Below, in pieces: positions 45,740-54,538 of a stretch of DNA of 64,000 nucleotides; the first letter of the stretch is position 1; each line of letters begins with the position of its first letter. A program made the translations under genes and the position numbers. Source of the stretch: Azospirillum oryzae (GTDB taxonomy: Bacteria > Pseudomonadota > Alphaproteobacteria > Azospirillales > Azospirillaceae); assembly GCF_008364795.1 (NCBI RefSeq), contig NZ_VTTM01000005.1:62001-126000 (forward strand). The letters run 5' to 3'. The notes beneath the pieces were generated by a model. It ran no database searches. It was not told the origin of the DNA and saw nothing but the letters and a program-made list of their open reading frames with translations.

Positions 45740-46543
45740 ATGCACAGTCTTTCGAACCGCCGGGGCTTGGGCTTCTGGCTGCAACTGGGCTTCACCCTGC
45801 TGGTCTGCGCCCTGCTGACCGTGCCGATGGTGATGTCGATGCTGGCCGGGCTGACCGCCAACTATTTCGTGGGATTGAAAAGCGGCCTGACCCTGCGCTG
45901 GGTCGATGAGGTGCTGCGGGTCTATTCCGGCACCATCCTCTTGTCCCTGCAGATCGCCTTCGCCTGTCTGGCCTGCACGCTGGTCCTGGGCGTTCCGGCG
46001 GCCTATGCGCTGGCGCGCCGCCCCGGCCGCTTCGCCCGGCTGGTGGAGGAGATGCTGATGATGCCGGTCGCCATCCCCGGCCTCGCCACCGCGCTGGCGC
46101 TGATCGTCACCTATGGCGGCGTCGGGGATCTGCGCAGCAGTTGGCTGTTCATCCTGATCGGCCATGTGCTGTTCACCCTGCCCTTCATGGTCCGCGCCGT
46201 GCTGGCGGTGATGGGCGCCATCGACCTGACGACGCTGGAGGAAGGGGCGGCCAGCCTGGGAGCGAGTTTCCTCCGCCGCTTCTTCACCGTGGTGCTGCCC
46301 AACTGCCGCTCCGGCATCCTGGCAGGGTCGCTGATGGTGTTGACCCTGTCGGTCGGCGAGTTCAACCTGACCTGGCTGCTGCACACGCCGCTGACCAAGA
46401 CGCTGCCGGTCGGGCTGGCCGACAGCTATGCCTCGCTGCGGATCGAGATCGGCAGCGCCTACACCCTCGTCTTCTTCCTGATGATCGTGCCGAGCCTGAT
46501 CCTGCTGCAGGGTCTGGCGAAGCGCGGCCGTCCGTCCGTTTGA
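45740..46543 (+). CDS. ABC transporter permease (second subunit)
   Basis: Protein of 267 aa; a GTG at 45731 overlapping the previous stop would add three residues. Six membrane segments (QLGFTLLVCALLTVPMVMSM, MPVAIPGLATALALIVTYGG) and the EAA loop EEGAASLGASFLRRFFTVVL. BPD_transp_1 family, partner of the gene at 44847. The ATPase follows 11 bp later. Confidence 0.92.
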   Translation: MHSLSNRRGLGFWLQLGFTLLVCALLTVPMVMSMLAGLTANYFVGLKSGLTLRWVDEVLRVYSGTILLSLQIAFACLACTLVLGVPAAYALARRPGRFARLVEEMLMMPVAIPGLATALALIVTYGGVGDLRSSWLFILIGHVLFTLPFMVRAVLAVMGAIDLTTLEEGAASLGASFLRRFFTVVLPNCRSGILAGSLMVLTLSVGEFNLTWLLHTPLTKTLPVGLADSYASLRIEIGSAYTLVFFLMIVPSLILLQGLAKRGRPSV

Positions 46544-46554
46544 AAGCGCGATCC

Positions 46555-47604
46555 ATGCCCGACAGCTTCCACCTCGACGCCGTGCCGATCCGCCTGGAAC
46601 GCTGCGGCAAGACCTTCGCCGGCAGCGCCCGCGCGCTGGAGCCGCTGGACCTGACCATCCGCGGCGGCGAGACCATCGTCTTCCTGGGCCCAAGCGGCTG
46701 CGGCAAGACCACCACCCTGCGCATCATCGCCGGGCTGGAAAGCCCCGATCCCGGCGGCCGCGTGCTGTTCGGCGAGGAGGACGTCACCGCGCTTCCCATC
46801 GAGCGGCGCAACGTCGGCATGGTGTTCCAGAGCTACGCCCTGTTCCCCAACATGACGGTGGCGGAGAATGTCGCCTACGGCCTGAAGGTGCGCAAGCTGC
46901 CCCGGCCCGAGCGTACCCGCCGGGTCGAGGAGATGCTGGACCTGATGCATCTCGGCGAGTTCGCCGGGCGGCGGATCGACCAGCTGTCGGGCGGCCAGCG
47001 GCAGCGGGTGGCGCTGGCCCGCGCGCTGGTGGTGAAGCCGCGCGTGCTGCTGCTGGACGAGCCGCTGACGGCGCTCGACGCCAAGCTGCGCGACAGTCTG
47101 CGGCTGGAGATCGACCGGCTGCTGCGCGGGCTGGGCATCACCGCCGTCTATGTCACCCACGACCAGGGCGAGGCGATGGCGCTGGGCGACCGCATCGTCG
47201 TGATGGCCAAGGGGCGGGTGGCGCAGGTGGGGACGCCGCGCGAGATCTATTATCAGCCGGCCGACGGCTTCGTCGCCGATTTCATCGGCACGATGAACCG
47301 GCTGGGCGGTTCGGCGCGCGGCGGAACGCTGTCCATCGGGACGGCGTCACTGCCCTGGAGCGGGCCGGAGGGAGCGGTGGAGCTGCTGATCCGGCCGGAG
47401 GATCTGGCGCTGGCCGGCGAGGCCGACGGGCATCTCGGCGGCACCGTCGCCGCTGCCGTGTTCCTGGGCGACCGCACCCGGCTGGTGGTTGAGCCGGCGG
47501 ACGGGCCGGCGCTGACGGTGGATGCCGCCGGGCGGAGCGAACTGGGGCGCGGCGACCGGGTGTGGCTGCGCGTCGATCCGGCGAGGGTGCTTGCGGTGCC
47601 GTGA
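46555..47604 (+). CDS. ABC transporter ATP-binding protein (PotA/FbpC-like)
   Basis: Protein of 349 aa. Walker A is GPSGCGKTTTLRI, signature LSGGQRQRVALARAL, Walker B VLLLDEPLTALD, switch histidine in YVTHDQGEAMALG. A TOBE-type regulatory domain fills the last ~100 residues (ELLIRPEDLALAGE, AAAVFLGDRTRLVVEP). It energises the importer of this operon and might also serve the nearby binding protein/permease pair (48675-51518), which has no ATPase of its own. Confidence 0.94.
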   Translation: MPDSFHLDAVPIRLERCGKTFAGSARALEPLDLTIRGGETIVFLGPSGCGKTTTLRIIAGLESPDPGGRVLFGEEDVTALPIERRNVGMVFQSYALFPNMTVAENVAYGLKVRKLPRPERTRRVEEMLDLMHLGEFAGRRIDQLSGGQRQRVALARALVVKPRVLLLDEPLTALDAKLRDSLRLEIDRLLRGLGITAVYVTHDQGEAMALGDRIVVMAKGRVAQVGTPREIYYQPADGFVADFIGTMNRLGGSARGGTLSIGTASLPWSGPEGAVELLIRPEDLALAGEADGHLGGTVAAAVFLGDRTRLVVEPADGPALTVDAAGRSELGRGDRVWLRVDPARVLAVP

Positions 47605-47621
47605 GTTCCTTATGAGGCGGA

Positions 47622-47737
47622 GTTAGACCCCCACCTAGCCTCCCCCGCTGGGCGGGGGAGGAGCTGCCGCCACCCTTCCGCATAAGCACATACCCCCTCC
47701 CCCGCCCAGCGGGGGAGGGTTGGGGTGGGGGTCTAAC
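47622..47737. repeat. REPIN-like nested inverted repeat
   Basis: Arm 47622-47661 (GTTAGACCCCCACCTAG, then CCTCCCCCGCTGGGCGGG) and arm 47696-47737 are reverse complements apart from a few bases, and each arm contains its own hairpin (CCTCCCCCGCT/GGGCGGGGGAGG). The central spacer with GAGCTGCCGCC resembles that of the element at 8335-8468. Confidence 0.85.
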
Positions 47738-47769
47738 GCCCCCAAGAATCAATCACTCAAGGCCCACCC

Positions 47770-48588
47770 ATGATCATCGCCCAGATCACCGACACCCACA
47801 TCAAGCCGCATGGCCGCCTCGCCTACCGCCGCGTCGACACCGCGCCCTTCCTGGAGCGCGCGATCGCCGCCCTTCTGGCGCTCGCCCCCCGCCCCGACGT
47901 GATCCTCGCCACCGGCGACCTCGTCGATGCCGGCCATGCGGAGGAGTATGAGCGCCTGCTCGACCTGCTGCGCCCGCTCGACATCCCGCTGTTCGCCGTG
48001 CCCGGCAATCATGACGAACGCACCGGACTTGCCGAAGCCTTCCCGGACCTCAAGGCCCGCGTCGGCGACAGCCGCTTCTTCCAGTACACGGTGGAGGACT
48101 GGCCGGTCCGCCTGATCGCCATGGACACGGTGCTGCCCGGCTCCGGCGCGGGAGAGGTCTGCGCGGAACGGCTTGGCTGGCTCGACGCGCGGCTGGCGGA
48201 GCAGCCGGAGCGGCCGACCATCGTCTTCCAGCACCATCCGCCCTTCGCCACCGGCATCGGCCATATGGACCGGCTCGGCCTGCACGGCGCCGACGCGATG
48301 GCCGCGGTGATCCGCCGCCATCGCCAAGTGGAGCGGGTGCTGTGCGGCCATCTGCACCGGCCGATCCAGGTGCGCTGGGCCGGCACCATAGCCTCCACCG
48401 CGCCGTCGACCGCGCATCAGGTGGCGCTCGACCTGCGCGACGATGCGCCGTCGGCCTTCGTGATGGAGCCGCCGGGCTATCAGATCCACATGTGGCGCGC
48501 CGACACCGGCGTGGTCAGCCACACCGCGGTGATCGGCGACTACGACGGGCCCTATCCCTTCTTCAAGGACGGAAAGCTGATCGACTGA
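47770..48588 (+). CDS. GpdQ-like metallophosphodiesterase
   Basis: Protein of 272 aa, cytoplasmic. The calcineurin-like metal ligands are present: ITDTHIKPHG, ATGDLVDAG, GNHDERTG, FQHHPPFATG and CGHLHRPI. This set and length match GpdQ-type glycerophosphodiesterases and the 3',5'-cAMP phosphodiesterase CpdA group. Located after an ABC importer and a LacI regulator, a catabolic role on an imported phosphodiester is more likely than cAMP hydrolysis. It follows the REPIN-like repeat, so it may have its own promoter. Confidence 0.87.
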   Translation: MIIAQITDTHIKPHGRLAYRRVDTAPFLERAIAALLALAPRPDVILATGDLVDAGHAEEYERLLDLLRPLDIPLFAVPGNHDERTGLAEAFPDLKARVGDSRFFQYTVEDWPVRLIAMDTVLPGSGAGEVCAERLGWLDARLAEQPERPTIVFQHHPPFATGIGHMDRLGLHGADAMAAVIRRHRQVERVLCGHLHRPIQVRWAGTIASTAPSTAHQVALDLRDDAPSAFVMEPPGYQIHMWRADTGVVSHTAVIGDYDGPYPFFKDGKLID

Positions 48589-48674
48589 CAGGGCTCATCC
48601 GACCGGCCGTCACATGCCTGTCACGGGCTTGGCGTAAGACACACCTCACCGCCGATCCAACGGAGACGACAGAG

Positions 48675-49661
48675 ATGAAGGCGTTTCTCGCCACCCTCGC
48701 CACGGTGCTGACGCTTGCCATCGGCCATACTGCCCAGGCCGACGGCGCCACCGGCAAGCTGGTGCTCTACACCTCGCAGCTGGAGCCGGACGCCCGCCAG
48801 ACGGTGGAGGCCTTCAAGGCGAAGAACCCCGGCGTCGAGGTGGAGTGGATCCGCAACGGCACCACCGAGCTGATGAACAAGCTGCGCGCCGAGTTCACCG
48901 CCGGGGCGCCGCAGCCCGACCTGCTGCTGATCGCCGACGCGGTGACGATGGAATCGCTGAAGGCGGAGAAGCGGCTGCAGCCCTACCAGGGTGCGCCGGT
49001 AGCCGGCTACCGCCCCGGCACGCATGACCCGCAAGGCTATTGGTTCGGCACCAAGCTGATCACCACCGGCATCGTCTACAACACCGCCGCGCCGATGAAG
49101 CCGACCTCCTGGCAGGACCTGCTGAAGCCGGAGGCCAAAGGCACGACGGTGATGCCCAGCCCGCTCTATTCCGGCGCCGCGGCCATCCACATGGCGTCGA
49201 TCAAGGCGCAGCCGTCGCTCGGCATGGCCTATTACGAGGCGTTGCAGCGCAACGGCGTCACGGCGGCCAAGGGCAACGGCGGCATCCTGAAGGACGTGGC
49301 CGGCGGGGCGAAGCTCTACGGCATGGTCGTCGATTACCTGCCGATCCGCGAGCAACTGAAGGGAGCGCCCGTCGCCTTCGTCTTCCCCAAGGAGGGCGTC
49401 AGCGCGGTCAGCGAGCCGGTGGCGATCCTCAGCACGGCGAAGAACCCGGCGGCCGCGAAGGCCTTCATCGACTTCCTGCTGAGCCGCGAGGGGCAGGAGC
49501 TTGCCTCCGCACAGGGGTTCCTGCCGGCGCTGCCGGGGGTGAAGCCGCCGGCGGGCTTCCCCGACCCGGCCGGCATCTCCCTGCTGCCCTATGACCCCGC
49601 CAAGGCGCTGGCCGAGGACGACGCCAACAAGCGCGCCTTCGCCGACCTGTTCGGCGGGTGA
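48675..49661 (+). CDS. ABC transporter binding protein (iron/FutA-like type)
   Basis: Protein of 328 aa with a signal peptide (AFLATLATVLTLAIGHTAQA). Type II binding-protein features: KLVLYTSQLEPDARQTVEAF, GVEVEWIRNGTTELMNKLRA, DLLLIADAVTMESLKAEKRL, FGTKLITTGIVYNT and LPIREQLKGAPVAFVFP. The family includes Fe(III), thiamine, phosphonate and polyamine binders; the tyrosine cluster for iron binding is not clear, so the ligand is left open. The permease lies 190 bp downstream, past a REPIN-like repeat. No ATPase follows. Confidence 0.87.
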   Translation: MKAFLATLATVLTLAIGHTAQADGATGKLVLYTSQLEPDARQTVEAFKAKNPGVEVEWIRNGTTELMNKLRAEFTAGAPQPDLLLIADAVTMESLKAEKRLQPYQGAPVAGYRPGTHDPQGYWFGTKLITTGIVYNTAAPMKPTSWQDLLKPEAKGTTVMPSPLYSGAAAIHMASIKAQPSLGMAYYEALQRNGVTAAKGNGGILKDVAGGAKLYGMVVDYLPIREQLKGAPVAFVFPKEGVSAVSEPVAILSTAKNPAAAKAFIDFLLSREGQELASAQGFLPALPGVKPPAGFPDPAGISLLPYDPAKALAEDDANKRAFADLFGG

Positions 49662-49687
49662 GTGGGTTGGTGCGGACCGCGAAGGAT

Positions 49688-49828
49688 CCCCTCTCCCCCC
49701 CGGGGAGAGGGTTAGGGTGAGGGGGGCGCGTTGCAGGGATCTTCAAGAATTGCGCACCCCAGTCCCTCGGTGAACATCCACGCCATGCATCCCCCTCACC
49801 CCGACCCTCTCCCCGGGGGGGAGAGGGA
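49688..49828. repeat. REPIN-like nested inverted repeat
   Basis: Arm 49688-49727 (CCCTCTCCCCCCCGGGG then AGAGGGTTAGGGTGAGGGG) and arm 49790-49828 (the reverse complement). Each arm folds on itself. It fills the gap between the binding protein and the permease; in-frame starts inside it for the permease are therefore unlikely. Confidence 0.85.
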
Positions 49829-49850
49829 GATCGCCCCGGGTGGTTGGAGG

Positions 49851-51518
49851 GTGGGGAAAGGCGTTTTCTCCGTCCTCCCCGGCTGGCCGCTCCTCGTCGG
49901 CCTGCTCGTGCTTCTGCCCGTCCTGCGCCTGTTGTGGGAGGCCGGGGACGCCGCCGTGCTGGCCCGCGTGCTCGACTCTCCCGCGACATGGCGGGCCACG
50001 ACCAACAGCATCGCCGTCGCCGCCGGCGCCACGCTGGCCGCGGCGCTGATCGGCGGGCCGTTCGCGCTGCTGATCGGGCTGACGAACCTGCGCGCCCGCA
50101 CGGCGATGACCTTCGCCCTGATCCTGCCGCTGATGATCCCGCCGCAGATCGTGGCGATGGCCTGGACCTATCTCGCCGGCTCCGGCAGTCCGATCCTGAA
50201 GCCGCTGGGCCTCGCCCCGCCGGTCGGCACGGCCAACCCGGTGCAGTCGGCGGCGGGCATGGTGCTGGTGATGGGGATCGAACATGCGCCGCTGGTCTTC
50301 CTCCCCCTGCGCGCGGCGTTGCGGGCCATCCCCGGCGACGTGCTGGAGGCGGCGCGGGCGTCGGGGGCCGGGCCTTGGCGGGCGGTGCGCGGCGTGGTGC
50401 TGCCGCTCTGCCTGCCGGGGCTGGTCGCGGGATTGGCGATGGCCTTCGTCGCGGCGCTGGGGAATTTCGGGGTTCCGGCGTTGCTCGGCGTGCCGGCCGG
50501 CATTCCGATGCTGCCGACGCTGATCTACCGGCGGCTGGCAGGCTTCGGGCCGTCGGCCCTGCCGGAGGTGGCGGTGCTGGCGGCGCTGATCGGCATCGTC
50601 GCCTGCCTGGGCATCGCCACCCAGACCATCCTGCAGGCGCGCATCGCCAGCCGTCTGCCCGGCGGCGCCCGGCCGCTGGCGCCGCTGCCGCTCGGCTCCG
50701 CCCGCTTGGCGGTGGAGGGGCTTGCCTGGGGCGTGCTGGCGCTGATGGTCGCGGCGCCGCTGACGGCGCTGCTGGCGACCAGCCTGGTCAGCGTCTATGG
50801 CCTGCCGATCAGCTTGAGCACGCTGACGCTGGCCCATTACCGCGAGGTGCTGGCACTCGATCAGGTGGGCCGCGCCTTCGCCAATTCGCTGATTTTGTCG
50901 GGATCGGCGGCGGCGCTGCTCGCCCTGCTGGCGGTGCCGTTGGCCCATGCGATGGCGCTGAGCGGAGGGACCGGACGGATCGCGCGGGCGGTCGGCGTGC
51001 TGGTGGAGTTGCCGCATGCCGTGCCGGGGGTGGTGCTGGGCATCGGCTGCATCCTGCTGTTCCTGAAGCCGCTGCCGGGGCTGGGCGTCAGCCTCTACGG
51101 CACGCTGTGGATCATCCTGGCGGCCTATCTGGTCCGCTTCCTGCCGCTGGCGTTGCGGCCGGTGCAGGCGGCCTGTGCCGCGCTGGACCCGACCGTGGAG
51201 GAGGCCGCCCGCGCGCTGGGCGCCGGGCCGCTGCGGCGGCTGGTGACGGTGGTGGCGCCACTGGTCGCGCCGGCGGCGGCGGCCGGCGGGCTGCTGGTCT
51301 TCCTGACCGCCTTCAACGAACTGACCGTCTCCATCCTGCTGTGGTCGCAGGGGCGGGAAACGCTGGGCGTCGTGGTCTATGCGCTGGAGGAGGGCGGCAG
51401 CCCGACGCTGGGTGCCGCCCTTGGCGTCATCGCCATCCTGGTGGTGCTGGCCGCGATGCTCGCCGCCGGCAGGTTCGGCCGCCGCCTGCCGCCCGGCGTG
51501 GTGCCCTGGCGGAGTTAG
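49851..51518 (+). CDS. Double-length ABC permease (FbpB-like)
   Basis: Protein of about 555 aa from a GTG at 49851; the exact start is uncertain, and an ATG at 49785 would translate the intergenic repeat. Two BPD_transp_1 domains in tandem give about 12 hydrophobic segments. Two EAA loops are seen: LEAARASGAGPWRAVRGVVL in the first half and EEAARALGAGPLRRLVTVVA in the second. Fused permeases of this kind serve iron and some thiamine or phosphonate importers. Works with the binding protein at 48675. The ATPase may be the one at 46555. Confidence 0.9.
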   Translation: MGKGVFSVLPGWPLLVGLLVLLPVLRLLWEAGDAAVLARVLDSPATWRATTNSIAVAAGATLAAALIGGPFALLIGLTNLRARTAMTFALILPLMIPPQIVAMAWTYLAGSGSPILKPLGLAPPVGTANPVQSAAGMVLVMGIEHAPLVFLPLRAALRAIPGDVLEAARASGAGPWRAVRGVVLPLCLPGLVAGLAMAFVAALGNFGVPALLGVPAGIPMLPTLIYRRLAGFGPSALPEVAVLAALIGIVACLGIATQTILQARIASRLPGGARPLAPLPLGSARLAVEGLAWGVLALMVAAPLTALLATSLVSVYGLPISLSTLTLAHYREVLALDQVGRAFANSLILSGSAAALLALLAVPLAHAMALSGGTGRIARAVGVLVELPHAVPGVVLGIGCILLFLKPLPGLGVSLYGTLWIILAAYLVRFLPLALRPVQAACAALDPTVEEAARALGAGPLRRLVTVVAPLVAPAAAAGGLLVFLTAFNELTVSILLWSQGRETLGVVVYALEEGGSPTLGAALGVIAILVVLAAMLAAGRFGRRLPPGVVPWRS

Positions 51519-51524
51519 GTTCGG

Positions 51525-52541
51525 TCAGGCCGACAGCCCCGCCGCCTTGCGCACCGCCTCCAGCACGCTCAGCACGTCGCGCGCCTGTTCGGCGGTCACC
51601 GGCGGCGGAGCGCCGTCGAGGATGGACGCCGCCACGCCGCGATAGAAGGCGGGGTAGTCGCCGGGGATGGTCTCCAACCGCCGCTCCGTCCCGTCGGCCT
51701 GGACCAGCAGGGCGAAATTCTCCGGATCGTCCTGGCCCCAGCCGGCTTCGGTCGGCAGGCGGCCGGCGCGCAGGGCCGCCTCCTGCCCGTCCATGCCATG
51801 CTTGAGGAAGCTGCCGCCGTCGCCATGTAGCTGGAAGCGCGGACCCGGCCGGCAGACCACCGTGCCGCAATGCAGGATCGCCCGCATGTGCCCATAGCCG
51901 AGAACGATGTGGAACCAGTCGTCGACCTGCGCGTCCGGCCGCTGGGCGCCGACATCGGCGAGGATGCGGTCGGGCATGCCGAACAGGGTCAGCGCCTGGT
52001 CGATCAGATGGGCGCCGAGATCGAACAGCACGCCGGAGCCTGCCAGCGTCTGCTCGCGCCAGCCCTGCTTGATCTGCGGCCGGAAGCGGTCGAAATGCGC
52101 CTCGTAGTGATAGGGGCGGCCGATCTCGCCCTTGTCCAGGCAGGCGCGCAGGGTCAGGAAGTCGTTGTCCCAGCGCCGGTTGTGGAAGACGGTCAGCAGC
52201 CGCCCCTGCCGCTTGGCGAGGTCGATCAACTCGCCGGCCTCCGCCGCAGTGGTCGCCATCGGCTTGTCGATCACAACATGCTTGCCGGCCAACAGTGCCT
52301 CGCGGGCCAGGGGGGCGTGGCTGGTGTTGGGGGTGGCGATCACCACGAGGTCGATGGCCGGGTCGGCGATCACCGCCTCGGCCGTGGTCGCTTGCGCCCC
52401 CGGCGCGGCCCGGCGGATGTCGTCGATGCGCGAACTGGCGACCGCCGTCAGGCGCAGGCGCGGTTCGCTCTGGATCAGCGGCGCGTGGAACACCGACCCG
52501 GCAAGGCCGAAGCCCAGCAGGCCGACCGACAGGCTCTTCAT
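51525..52541 (-). CDS. Gfo/Idh/MocA-family oxidoreductase
   Basis: Protein of 338 aa using NAD(P). Rossmann start LSVGLLGFGLAGSVFHAPLI, then the family signature GKHVVIDKPMATTAAEAGEL with the catalytic Lys in DKP, and a C-terminal beta-sheet domain (GSGVLFDLGAHLIDQALTLF) with a His near the active site. Related to YdgJ/scyllo-inositol dehydrogenase-like enzymes; the sugar or inositol substrate is unknown. Convergent with the permease, with 6 bp between stop codons. Lies 45 bp beyond pgl in the same direction, so the two may share a transcript. Confidence 0.9.
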   Translation of the reverse strand: MKSLSVGLLGFGLAGSVFHAPLIQSEPRLRLTAVASSRIDDIRRAAPGAQATTAEAVIADPAIDLVVIATPNTSHAPLAREALLAGKHVVIDKPMATTAAEAGELIDLAKRQGRLLTVFHNRRWDNDFLTLRACLDKGEIGRPYHYEAHFDRFRPQIKQGWREQTLAGSGVLFDLGAHLIDQALTLFGMPDRILADVGAQRPDAQVDDWFHIVLGYGHMRAILHCGTVVCRPGPRFQLHGDGGSFLKHGMDGQEAALRAGRLPTEAGWGQDDPENFALLVQADGTERRLETIPGDYPAFYRGVAASILDGAPPPVTAEQARDVLSVLEAVRKAAGLSA

Positions 52542-52586
52542 CGTCTCAAAACCCTTCGCAATATGTTGCCCGACAGAAGCTGTGTC

Positions 52587-53276
52587 TCAAGGCGCCCAGC
52601 AGACCATGGTGTCGGCCCCGCCCCGGCGCAACAGGGCGCGCACCGGCATCGCGTCTTCCGGACCGGCGGCGCGGGCCTGTTCCAGCACCGCGCGCTTGGC
52701 GCCGCCGGTGATCAGCACGACGATGCGCCGGCTGTCGAGCAGGCGCGGCAGGGTCAGCGTCATGCGCGGATGCGGCGCGGTGGGGGAGCGCATCGCCCGG
52801 CAGGGTGCAGGCCCCTCCCAGGCGGCGGCAAGCCCCGGCGCATCGGGGAACAGCGAGGCGACATGCCCATCCTCGCCCATGCCGGTCACCATCAGGTCGA
52901 ACGGTCCATCGAGGGCGCGCAACGCCTCGGTGCAGGCGGCTTCCCCCTCCTCCGGCGTGGCGGCGCCGGTGTAAAGCGGGATGAAGCGGATGGCGGGAGC
53001 GGCGGCGAGCAGCGTGGCGCGCAAGGTGGCGGCGTTGCTCTCCGGGCTGTCGGGCGGCAGCCAGCGGTCGTCCACCAGCGTCGCCGTCACCCGGCCCCAA
53101 TCGACGGTGCGCCGGCCGAGCGCCGTCAGGAAGGGGCTCGGCGTCCGCCCGCCCGGCAGCGCCATGGTGGCCCGCCCGCGCGCCGCGATGGCGGCGTTCA
53201 GCAGGGCTGCCGTCTCGTCGGCCAGGGTTTCGGCGAGGTCCTGGGCATCGCGGAAGACACGAAGGCGCGCGGTCAT
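52587..53276 (-). CDS. pgl: 6-phosphogluconolactonase
   Basis: Protein of 229 aa that hydrolyses 6-phosphogluconolactone in the pentose phosphate and Entner-Doudoroff routes. Seen: RATMALPGGRTPSPFLTALG, the DDRWLPPDSPESNAATLRAT block and TGMGEDGHVASLFPD, the hallmark of the DevB/SOL family. The ATG at 53276 has GGGGAG upstream. It faces away from the sugar ABC operon; the intervening region carries the two-part element also found before the GltR-like regulator. zwf and edd are not in the window. Confidence 0.93.
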   Translation of the reverse strand: MTARLRVFRDAQDLAETLADETAALLNAAIAARGRATMALPGGRTPSPFLTALGRRTVDWGRVTATLVDDRWLPPDSPESNAATLRATLLAAAPAIRFIPLYTGAATPEEGEAACTEALRALDGPFDLMVTGMGEDGHVASLFPDAPGLAAAWEGPAPCRAMRSPTAPHPRMTLTLPRLLDSRRIVVLITGGAKRAVLEQARAAGPEDAMPVRALLRRGGADTMVCWAP

Positions 53277-53352
53277 GATTGAAGCTCCCCGATAAGTCTT
53301 GTTCGTTGGCGCAGACCATAATCCGCCTGCCCCGCATGTGCGCGCGCATCTG

Positions 53353-53404
53353 TGTAACGGTTGCGTAACAACGCCGCCCCCGGGAAAGCGCCGCGTTACC
53401 AAAT
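53353..53404. promoter_or_regulatory. Two-part operator between pgl and the sugar ABC operon
   Basis: TGTAACGGTTGCGTAACA at 53353-53370 contains GTAAC twice at an 11-bp step, as expected for an OmpR-family regulator. GTTACCAAAT at 53395-53404 begins 42 bp after the first part. The same two parts at the same spacing occur at 63809-63860 beside the OmpR-type regulator gene. Exact sequence and spacing at two distant loci make chance unlikely. Confidence 0.8.
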
Positions 53405-53516
53405 TGTCCGCCCCGCGCATCATCGGCAGCGTACAGTGACCGCCAAGCGAACGACCGCCGGACGAACGTCCTTTTTGCGGCGGTCCAACAGCAACGCGTC
53501 ACGGGAGGGAACCGAC

Positions 53517-53576
53517 ATGCGCGACCTGCATCCGTGTGCGAAGCCGGCCCGAAAGCCGGTGAGGCTCGCACCATGA
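53517..53576 (+). CDS. Possible 19-residue leader peptide
   Basis: ATG at 53517 with GGGAGGG seven bases upstream, a better site than that of the permease. The frame (MRDLHPCAKPARKPVRLAP) ends with TGA at 53574-53576, overlapping the permease ATG (ATGA). This suggests a translated leader coupled to the permease. Composition is Pro/Arg/Lys-rich. It may also be a chance frame. Confidence 0.4.
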   Translation: MRDLHPCAKPARKPVRLAP

Positions 53577-54538
53577 CCATGCAGACCCCATCCTACCGGC
53601 CGGCAGCCGGGGAAGACGCCGGCGCCGCTTCCGGCAGCGCCGCTCCGCCGCGGACGACCGGGCTGCGCGCCATGGCGCAGCGGCATCTGTCGAAGCTGGT
53701 GGTCGCCCCGTCCTTCGCGGCGATCCTGCTGTTCGTCTACGGCTTCATCGCCTGGACGGTCTATATCAGCTTCACCAATTCCAGGATGCTGCCGTCCTAC
53801 GAACTGGTCGGCGCCGACGCCTTCGCCAAGCTGTGGCGGATCGAGCGCTGGTACGTCGCCATCGAGAATCTGCTGATCTTCGGCGGGCTGTTCATCGGCA
53901 TCAGCCTGATCATCGGCATCCTGCTGGCGGTTCTGCTCGACCAGCGCATCCGCGGCGAAGGGGCGTTGCGCACCATCTATCTCTATCCGATGGCGCTCAG
54001 CTTCATCGTCACCGGCACCGCCTGGAAATGGATCCTGAACCCGTCCATCGGCATCCAGCAGTTCGTGCGCGACCTGGGCTTCCCCGGCTTCACCTTCGAC
54101 TGGATCGTCCAGCAGGACACCGCCGTCTACACGCTGGTGATCGCCGCGGTCTGGCAAAGTTCCGGCTTCGTGATGGCGCTGTTCCTGGCGGCGCTGCGCG
54201 GCGTCGATCAGGAGATCATCAAGGCGGCCTATCTCGACGGCGCCAGCCTGCCGCGCATCTATTGGGGCATCGTCCTGCCGTCGATCCGGCCGGTGTTCAT
54301 GAGCGCCTTCGTCATCCTCGCCCACCTCGCGGTCAAGAGCTACGACCTCGTGGTGGCGCTGACCGGCGGCGGTCCCGGCTATGCCTCCGACCTGCCGGCG
54401 ACCTTCATGTACGAGATGACCTTCCGCCGCAACCAGATCGCCATCGGATCGGCCAGCGCGCTGATGATGCTGGCGACCGTGGTGGCGATCATCGTGCCCT
54501 ACCTCTATTCCGAACTGAAGGGAGGCAAGCGTGTCTAG
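53573..54538 (+). CDS. Sugar ABC transporter permease (MalF/GtsB-like)
   Basis: Protein of 321 aa of the CUT1 sugar importer class. After a disordered N-terminus come six membrane segments (SFAAILLFVYGFIAWTVYIS, LLIFGGLFIGISLIIGILLA) and the EAA loop IIKAAYLDGASLPRIYWGIV. Operon: permease, permease, ATPase, with an 8-base overlap to the next gene. Glucose is the likely substrate given the pgl neighbour and the shared operator; mannitol or other polyols are alternatives. No binding-protein gene is present in this operon. Confidence 0.93.
   Translation: MTMQTPSYRPAAGEDAGAASGSAAPPRTTGLRAMAQRHLSKLVVAPSFAAILLFVYGFIAWTVYISFTNSRMLPSYELVGADAFAKLWRIERWYVAIENLLIFGGLFIGISLIIGILLAVLLDQRIRGEGALRTIYLYPMALSFIVTGTAWKWILNPSIGIQQFVRDLGFPGFTFDWIVQQDTAVYTLVIAAVWQSSGFVMALFLAALRGVDQEIIKAAYLDGASLPRIYWGIVLPSIRPVFMSAFVILAHLAVKSYDLVVALTGGGPGYASDLPATFMYEMTFRRNQIAIGSASALMMLATVVAIIVPYLYSELKGGKRV

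Noticed and set aside
47622..47737. GC-rich inverted repeat as an insertion sequence
   Set aside because: No transposase frame and only about 115 bases; a REPIN-like element fits better.
47770..48588. CpdA cAMP phosphodiesterase
   Set aside because: Motifs alone cannot exclude it, but the location in an importer operon favours a catabolic GpdQ-like role.
49731..49850. Upstream start for the double permease (ATG 49785 or earlier)
   Set aside because: It would translate the REPIN-like repeat arm; coding through such an intergenic repeat is unlikely.
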